This document shows positions 8,788 through 12,614 of a DNA stretch of 12,614 nt, piece after piece. Position 1 is the first letter of the stretch; every line of letters starts with the position of its first letter. The stretch comes from Methanobacteriota archaeon (GTDB taxonomy: Archaea > Thermoplasmatota > Poseidoniia > Poseidoniales > SP79): positions 5,688-18,301 of the forward strand of contig PAZI01000002.1 of the NCBI GenBank assembly GCA_002715545.1. The letters run 5' to 3'. Both the position numbers and the translations under genes were made by a program. The notes beneath the pieces were generated by a model, which made no database searches, was not told where the DNA came from, and was given only the letters and a program-made list of their open reading frames with translations.

Positions 8788-9774
8788 TCAGGACCTTCGA
8801 ACAGCAAGTTCCGATAGAAGGAGGATGAGTTGGTCTCTCGACTCGGATTCGGGTGCGATATCAACCAGCATGGAGCCTGCAACATCCAAGCGCCTCATGA
8901 CCTCTTCTTCGGTCCTCCTGAATCCGCCCGAATGTTCGATGAGAGAGAGAGTCTCTTCGATATGCCGCTCATGGAAATTCTGAATGTATTGAAGGAACTT
9001 TGCATGATCCTCGCCTTCAAGATGGTCGATTGCATGAAGAACCGGTAGAGTGAATTTACCTTCGAATAAGTCCATGCAGACACCCTTGCCTGTCAGATTG
9101 TCGCCTCGCAGATCAAGAAGATCATCCACTAATTGGAAAGCAACGCCTATCTCTTCACCCATCGAATAGAGTACATCTTTCTGTTCTGCCGATGCTTCGG
9201 CAAGATGTCCAGCAGCCTGACAACAGCTAGCAAACAATCCTGCCGTCTTGCCACGAATGATGGAATGTTGATCCACATAACTCGCATCCACATTACCGCG
9301 CTGATCGATCTGTGCTAATTCCGCCGATACCATGTCCACGCAGCAGTTGCTAATCACATCAACAAGAGTCGAGTCAAGCGGGGCTGCAAGTCGAAAGCCT
9401 TGTACGAAGAGAAAATCACCTGCAACGATGGCTTCAGCTGAGGTAAATCGCTCATGGAGAGTCGGAACGCCCCGCCTGAGCTTGGCATTATCATTGATGT
9501 CATCGTGCACCAAAGTCGCAGTGTGTATGAATTCGAATGCAAGAGCAATGGGCATGATACGGTCGAGGTCCCGGCCCCCCATGAGCTCGTACACCAAGAT
9601 GCCAATCACGGGCCGCAGACGCTTGCCACCGGCCAGCAGAACGTGTCGAGCAAGATCGACGGCCCTGCTATGACCCACATCACCAACGGCGTCAAGATGA
9701 GTTTGTAGCTCTTCATTGACCATCTCTACCAGCGCTCTCAGGCGCGTTGCGTGAGGGCCACCCAACTCCAGCAC
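8788..9774 (-). CDS. Trans-polyprenyl diphosphate synthase (chain likely longer than C20)
   Basis: This enzyme condenses isopentenyl diphosphate units onto an allylic starter. It has 328 residues from the chosen GTG start. In numbering from that start: GGKRLRP (49-55) binds isopentenyl diphosphate, the first aspartate motif DDIND is at 91-95 followed by LRRGVPT, and the second, DDLLD, is at 217-221. The five residues before the first motif are ATLVH: a small Ala sits at the -5 position, where short-chain (C15/C20) type I enzymes usually have an aromatic. EFIHTATLVHDD is the form seen in long-chain synthases such as octaprenyl synthase, so a product longer than C20 is likely. The GTG start is preferred because GGAGG stands 5 bases upstream; a TTG at 9804 would give 338 residues. 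The gene leads the two-gene isoprenoid unit. Confidence 0.93.
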   Translation of the reverse strand: MLELGGPHATRLRALVEMVNEELQTHLDAVGDVGHSRAVDLARHVLLAGGKRLRPVIGILVYELMGGRDLDRIMPIALAFEFIHTATLVHDDINDNAKLRRGVPTLHERFTSAEAIVAGDFLFVQGFRLAAPLDSTLVDVISNCCVDMVSAELAQIDQRGNVDASYVDQHSIIRGKTAGLFASCCQAAGHLAEASAEQKDVLYSMGEEIGVAFQLVDDLLDLRGDNLTGKGVCMDLFEGKFTLPVLHAIDHLEGEDHAKFLQYIQNFHERHIEETLSLIEHSGGFRRTEEEVMRRLDVAGSMLVDIAPESESRDQLILLLSELAVRRS

Positions 9775-9797
9775 ACCCCCCTCCTCACAAGGGGTGT
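9773..9797. repeat. Perfect 7-bp inverted repeat in the divergent start region
   Basis: ACACCCC (9773-9779) and GGGGTGT (9791-9797) flank 11 bases. In the prenyl synthase mRNA the right arm of the hairpin includes part of the GTG start codon and the loop presents the GGAGG ribosome site. As DNA it is a dyad between two divergent genes and could be an operator. The arms may also be chance in such a C/G-run region. Confidence 0.45.
9780..9784 (-). promoter_or_regulatory. Shine-Dalgarno site deciding the prenyl synthase GTG start
   Basis: The minus strand reads GTGAGGAGGGGGGT before the GTG at 9774. The GGAGG core is 5 bases from that codon and about 13 from the next possible start, a TTG at 9765. 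Confidence 0.6.
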
Positions 9798-9804
9798 TTA
9801 TCAA
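9797..9804 (-). promoter_or_regulatory. Candidate TATA element of the prenyl synthase-reductase unit
   Basis: The minus strand reads TTGATAAAC, the only A/T-rich patch in this otherwise C/G-rich spacer. Its centre is about 26 bases upstream of the GTG, the archaeal TATA-to-start-site distance, which would make the mRNA nearly leaderless and drop the visible Shine-Dalgarno. The same patch read forward (TTTATCAAT) could serve the plus-strand gene if that gene starts at 9837. It is weak and ambiguous. Confidence 0.3.
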
Positions 9805-9806
9805 TC

Positions 9807-10865
9807 ATGGTTCAGGCGTACCTGACGGCGAGGTACATGGAGGACCCGGTTCTAGACGTCCGAATCGCGGGCACAGCTAGGATCTGGATCGAAGAGCGGA
9901 TGAGAAGACTAGATTCTGAACGCGTCGTCACCATGAATCCATCTGTCGAAAAGGCGATTGATGACCTCCTAGATATGCAAGGCGATGCAGTTCTACTGCT
10001 CGCTGCCGAACTCCCAGCAGAATTGCCAGAGGGGATTGCTGTGATCTCAGCGATGGAGCGGGCCGGAGAAGGAGCAGTAATGATCAGCGACGATTTCCTA
10101 GATTACTTGCCTCATAAATCATTGATTCTATGTGAAGATGCCTTGATTAAACGGCAGATCAGACGCTACCGTGCCGATCTCTCAATTCGGACCGCAGCTG
10201 ACTTCGCCGCGCGAGAAGGACTTGAACAACCAAATGAAGAGGAAGATGTCATTGATTGGTGCCTTAAGAGAAAGGACGAAGGGAGGGTACACGCCGTAGT
10301 GTGCGACAGAGTCACTTTTGAGATTGTAGGCGGTTCACGTCGACGCCAGCGTCTCGATCTCCCCATTGGTAAACACAAGGATGGACATTTTCCTCCAGCA
10401 CCATTCTCGGGCCAAGTCCTATTCGTATGCAGAAAGGGATTTCCGGAATCGTATATCCCAGATTGGTGCGATGGCCTCGCACTTGAGGCATGGAAATTAG
10501 AATCGATACTTTTGGATGGCGTCGATGAAACATTGGCTCAACACACCTCCATACACGCACAATGGGTTCGAACTGGCTCACTTCTGAAGCATAGTGATGA
10601 TCCTGTAATCAAGGACGAATATGTCACGCCAGAAGGTGATTTGAGAAGAAAAAGAAGAGGAGGAAAGGGAGGCCTGAGAATTCGAATGGGGATTGAATGG
10701 ATCGGTAAAGGTGGACGGCGAAGTCTAGCGGTCTCGAGGATAGGACCTGCCGACGATGCACGTTTCCTTGCCCGTCGCCTCGTCGTGGAGTGGAAAGAAG
10801 CGCAAGAAGTATGGATGAATGACAAGAATGGCGATGACGAATCAGTTGGACCCATCATCTCCTGA
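9807..10865 (+). CDS. Diverged hydroxymethylbilane synthase (HemC)-like protein, probably inactive
   Basis: 352 residues, soluble. I read it as a remote homologue of porphobilinogen deaminase, which joins four porphobilinogens in tetrapyrrole synthesis. Residues 59-84 (GDAVLLLAAELPAELPEGIA and onward) line up without gaps with the HemC stretch around AVHSMKDVPVEFPQG, and 101-128 (LPHKSL to RADLSIR) with its LPAGSIVGTSSLRRQ to RPDLIIR. 148-170 resembles the next helix-strand, and 302-331 resembles the end of domain 3. However, the catalytic Asp of KDVP is Glu68, its Lys is Ala67, the SSLRR region reads EDALIKR, the RGNVGTR loop is gone, and no GGC cofactor cysteine is visible. The ATG at 9807 has AGGGGTG about 10 bases upstream; an ATG at 9837 (MEDPVLDVRIAG) fits the HemC N-terminus better. 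The last 24 bases overlap the opposing gene. I recognise no other family. Confidence 0.6.
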   Translation: MVQAYLTARYMEDPVLDVRIAGTARIWIEERMRRLDSERVVTMNPSVEKAIDDLLDMQGDAVLLLAAELPAELPEGIAVISAMERAGEGAVMISDDFLDYLPHKSLILCEDALIKRQIRRYRADLSIRTAADFAAREGLEQPNEEEDVIDWCLKRKDEGRVHAVVCDRVTFEIVGGSRRRQRLDLPIGKHKDGHFPPAPFSGQVLFVCRKGFPESYIPDWCDGLALEAWKLESILLDGVDETLAQHTSIHAQWVRTGSLLKHSDDPVIKDEYVTPEGDLRRKRRGGKGGLRIRMGIEWIGKGGRRSLAVSRIGPADDARFLARRLVVEWKEAQEVWMNDKNGDDESVGPIIS

Positions 10866-11516
10866 AGTCTCCTCATCTATTTCTGCGAGGGCCGACTCAA
10901 GCTGGCCCTTGAGTTGCTCTTCAGATGGTGAGTCAGCGTTCGATAGGTTTTGCTCATGTTCGTATTCCTCAACCAATTCACGCAGACCGAGCTCAGAGAC
11001 GTTGCCAAGGATATCCGTGAGCGCCTCAGGCCGCCCCATGTCAACAAGTCGACAATACTGCTGATCGATTTCATACAAGCGCTCCTCAATATATTCTAAC
11101 TCCTTCAATAATTCCGTAATCTGAGCTTTGAGTATCTGAGTCATATTGGAACCTGCATCTTGCTCCCGCATGGAATCTCGCTTGATTCGGTCGTGTTCCT
11201 CTTCCTGATGTGAAACATCTGCGAGAACATCCTGAACTGCCGCGGCAACCATGGAACGATCATTCTGACCTGATTCCATCTCCTTGGATAGGCGACTGAT
11301 TCTCTTCTGCAGGGCAACGAGGCCCTCCTCGCCATCCTCAACTTGTTGGATATGTTTGAGGGCGGATGCTGTGAGGTGGTCTGCCCGGCGTTCAAATGCC
11401 TTCGATGCATCTTGATGGAGACGCTCCATGACCTTCTTCATGTCATAAAGAGCATGCTCAAGGTCCTTGTGGGCCTGTTTCGCCGAGCGCTTGGCCCGAG
11501 ATGACCGAGTGGCCAT
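10842..11516 (-). CDS. Coiled-coil protein of unknown function
   Basis: 224 residues, no family recognised, no signal peptide and no membrane segment. The N-terminus is strongly basic (MATRSSRAKRSAKQAHK), then long charged helices follow: about 15-50, 50-85, 88-118 and 122-165, with heptad-like Leu/Ile spacing (for example ILKAQITELLKELEYIEERL). A short segment around LTDILGNVSELGLRELVEEY precedes an acidic, Ser-rich tail ending SGDDGSN. The size, basic start and acidic end resemble ESCRT-III or PspA-like helical assemblies in outline only; no diagnostic residue supports either. There is no Shine-Dalgarno before the ATG at 11516, and a TATA-like patch lies about 27 bases upstream, so a leaderless mRNA is likely. 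It is convergent with the HemC-like gene (24-base overlap) and divergent from the SAP-like gene. Confidence 0.8.
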   Translation of the reverse strand: MATRSSRAKRSAKQAHKDLEHALYDMKKVMERLHQDASKAFERRADHLTASALKHIQQVEDGEEGLVALQKRISRLSKEMESGQNDRSMVAAAVQDVLADVSHQEEEHDRIKRDSMREQDAGSNMTQILKAQITELLKELEYIEERLYEIDQQYCRLVDMGRPEALTDILGNVSELGLRELVEEYEHEQNLSNADSPSEEQLKGQLESALAEIDEETSGDDGSN

Positions 11517-11537
11517 GGCAAATCGAAGGAAGAGGGG

Positions 11538-11547
11538 ATTGTTTGAA
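11538..11547 (-). promoter_or_regulatory. Candidate TATA element of the coiled-coil gene
   Basis: The minus strand reads TTCAAACAAT, centred about 27 bases upstream of the ATG at 11516. With no Shine-Dalgarno in between, it would give a leaderless transcript. The match to the archaeal TATA consensus is poor; position is the main support. Confidence 0.35.
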
Positions 11548-11595
11548 GATACCGCGTCAGGCTAGGAACCACTTCCTCCACCCTAAATTGGGGCG

Positions 11596-11605
11596 AAAAG
11601 ATATC
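11596..11605 (+). promoter_or_regulatory. Candidate BRE/TATA element of the SAP-like gene
   Basis: GCGAAAAGATATCAG: purine/A-rich CGAAAA resembles a TFB recognition element and AGATATC a TATA box. The centre is about 28 bases upstream of the ATG at 11628, so transcription would start at or within a few bases of the start codon. This is the best-looking promoter in the window. Confidence 0.5.
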
Positions 11606-11627
11606 AGTCAGCCGTGAACGAGAGAAC

Positions 11628-12614
11628 ATGATGGCCAACGAAACGTCCATCGAACTTGGTTCGTTGTATGGCGCTAAGCTTGAGGAACTGCGCCAGATTG
11701 CAAAGGAGCACGATGTTGACAATAGCGGTGCGGTCGAGTTCCTACGAGCTCGCTTGATTGCCACGTTGGTACTTGATTCATGGGATCTGAGCACAGATGG
11801 CCTCAGGTCCAGCACTAATGCCCAACTCGCAGACCTTTGTCGCGCCTTCGGCATCAAATCATCGGGCTCCAAGACCAACAAGCAGCAGCGACTCTACCTA
11901 CACATCCATCACGACCGCCGTGAACTCAGCATAGATTCCGTATACAATCTCTCAGACGAGGACATCATGACATTGGCCACAGGACTCGGCTTCGATGCGT
12001 CCGAGGAGCGCACTTCATTAGAACGAAGCATCATCGGAACTCTTGCCCAACATGAGAAAGGGTGGGGTCTGATCAAGCGTACACTGAAGCGCAGGGCGAG
12101 CAAAGGAGAGGATTGGAGCGCACCACGCCCACCCATCCCAAGAGCTGTATTACCTCCCGAACCCGAACCAGATGTGGGAGAGGGGCCTGAAGAGGAAGAA
12201 ATTTCTACAGACGTGGACATTGGAACGCAAGATGACGAGGAAGTCGAAGAACCCGAACCACTGTCCAAGAAGATGAAGGTTGACGAACCATTGACCATTC
12301 CCAGCATGTCCACCTCTTTGGCACTTGACCAGTTCATCACACAGGAACTACAGACAAGACTCAGAACCAGGATCGAGACTTTCGTCGATCAACATGGTGA
12401 ATCCTGGAAATTCAGCGACGAAGCACGGTTACGCACCGAACTGGCATCGAGTGGCATCCTCGTAGACCATCCACGGGTCTCTGCTGCAGTCGAAATGTGG
12501 CTTGCTGAAGCTGCGGACCGCAAGAAAGCTAGTAGATTGCTTGAGGAAGCAGACGCGAGAGCTCTGCCAGCAGAAGTTCTCGTCGAACTCGATAAGATTG
12601 AAGCTCGCAAGGCC
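11628..12614 (+). CDS. Protein with three SAP-like helical repeats and an acidic linker (3' end outside window)
   Basis: 329 codons are visible, with no stop before the edge. Residues 14-47, 57-93 and 103-140 are three helix-turn-helix units spaced about 46-49 residues apart: LEELRQIAKEHDVDNSGAVE, then QLADLCRAFGIKSSGSKTNK, then EDIMTLATGLGFDASEERTS. The pattern (L..L......g...sG.k..l...L) is like SAP/LEM/Rho-N folds, which usually bind nucleic acid or proteins. A basic segment (146-160, KRTLKRRASKG) is followed by a Pro/Glu/Asp-rich linker (about 164-215) ending SKKMK, then a new helical domain from about 228 to the edge. I do not recognise a named family and give no function. Two ATGs stand in tandem (11628, 11631). 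There is no clear Shine-Dalgarno and a TATA-like element lies about 28 bases upstream. It is divergent from the coiled-coil gene. Confidence 0.85.
   Translation, partial: MMANETSIELGSLYGAKLEELRQIAKEHDVDNSGAVEFLRARLIATLVLDSWDLSTDGLRSSTNAQLADLCRAFGIKSSGSKTNKQQRLYLHIHHDRRELSIDSVYNLSDEDIMTLATGLGFDASEERTSLERSIIGTLAQHEKGWGLIKRTLKRRASKGEDWSAPRPPIPRAVLPPEPEPDVGEGPEEEEISTDVDIGTQDDEEVEEPEPLSKKMKVDEPLTIPSMSTSLALDQFITQELQTRLRTRIETFVDQHGESWKFSDEARLRTELASSGILVDHPRVSAAVEMWLAEAADRKKASRLLEEADARALPAEVLVELDKIEARKA

Noticed and set aside
11564..11577. Short palindrome AGGAA-CCAC-TTCCT between the divergent genes
   Set aside because: Five-base arms are expected often by chance, and it sits outside both proposed promoter elements.
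11438..12340. Minus-strand open frames with Ser-rich products (11438-11881 and 11909-12340)
   Set aside because: The plus strand carries the continuous SAP-like reading with sensible repeats and a promoter; Ser runs in the minus frames mirror the acidic linker codons.

Overview
The window looks like chromosomal DNA from a euryarchaeon-type archaeon, most likely Thermoplasmatota and plausibly a marine Poseidoniales (Marine Group II) relative. This rests on an A-type (archaeal V/A) ATP synthase operon in the order H-I-K-E-C-F-A-B, an archaeal geranylgeranyl reductase next to a trans-prenyl diphosphate synthase, moderate G+C, archaeal TATA-like elements at about -27, and purine-rich Shine-Dalgarno sites. 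The clade assignment is inference; no rRNA or marker gene is present. There are no RNA genes, mobile elements or CRISPR arrays, and no gene-free stretch exceeds 164 bases.

Positions 1-7511 (minus strand) hold the ATP synthase operon, read from right to left: atpH, atpI, atpK, atpE, atpC, atpF, atpA and the 5' two-thirds of atpB, which runs off the left edge. Gaps are 4-43 bases and most genes have their own Shine-Dalgarno site. A and B form the catalytic hexamer. C and F belong to the central axle, E and H form the peripheral stalks, I is the ion-channel stator and K the rotor ring. K carries a leader that looks like a signal peptide, and side chains that could bind Na+.

Positions 7676-9774 (minus strand, directly upstream) hold two isoprenoid genes separated by 2 bases: a long-chain-looking prenyl diphosphate synthase and an FAD-dependent geranylgeranyl reductase. 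Together they would make and saturate prenyl chains for membrane lipids and/or a quinone tail. The ATP synthase sits in the same direction 164 bases downstream and may have its own promoter.

Positions 9775-9806 are a compact divergent start region with a perfect 7-bp inverted repeat. To its right, on the plus strand, is a protein (9807-10865) that I read as a strongly diverged hydroxymethylbilane synthase (HemC) homologue lacking the usual catalytic residues. It overlaps tail-to-tail, by 24 bases, a minus-strand coiled-coil protein of unknown function (10842-11516). That gene is divergent from a plus-strand gene (11628 to the edge) encoding three SAP-like helical repeats, an acidic linker and a further helical domain. 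The last two genes lack Shine-Dalgarno sites and have TATA-like elements about 27 bases upstream, suggesting leaderless mRNAs, unlike the ATPase genes.
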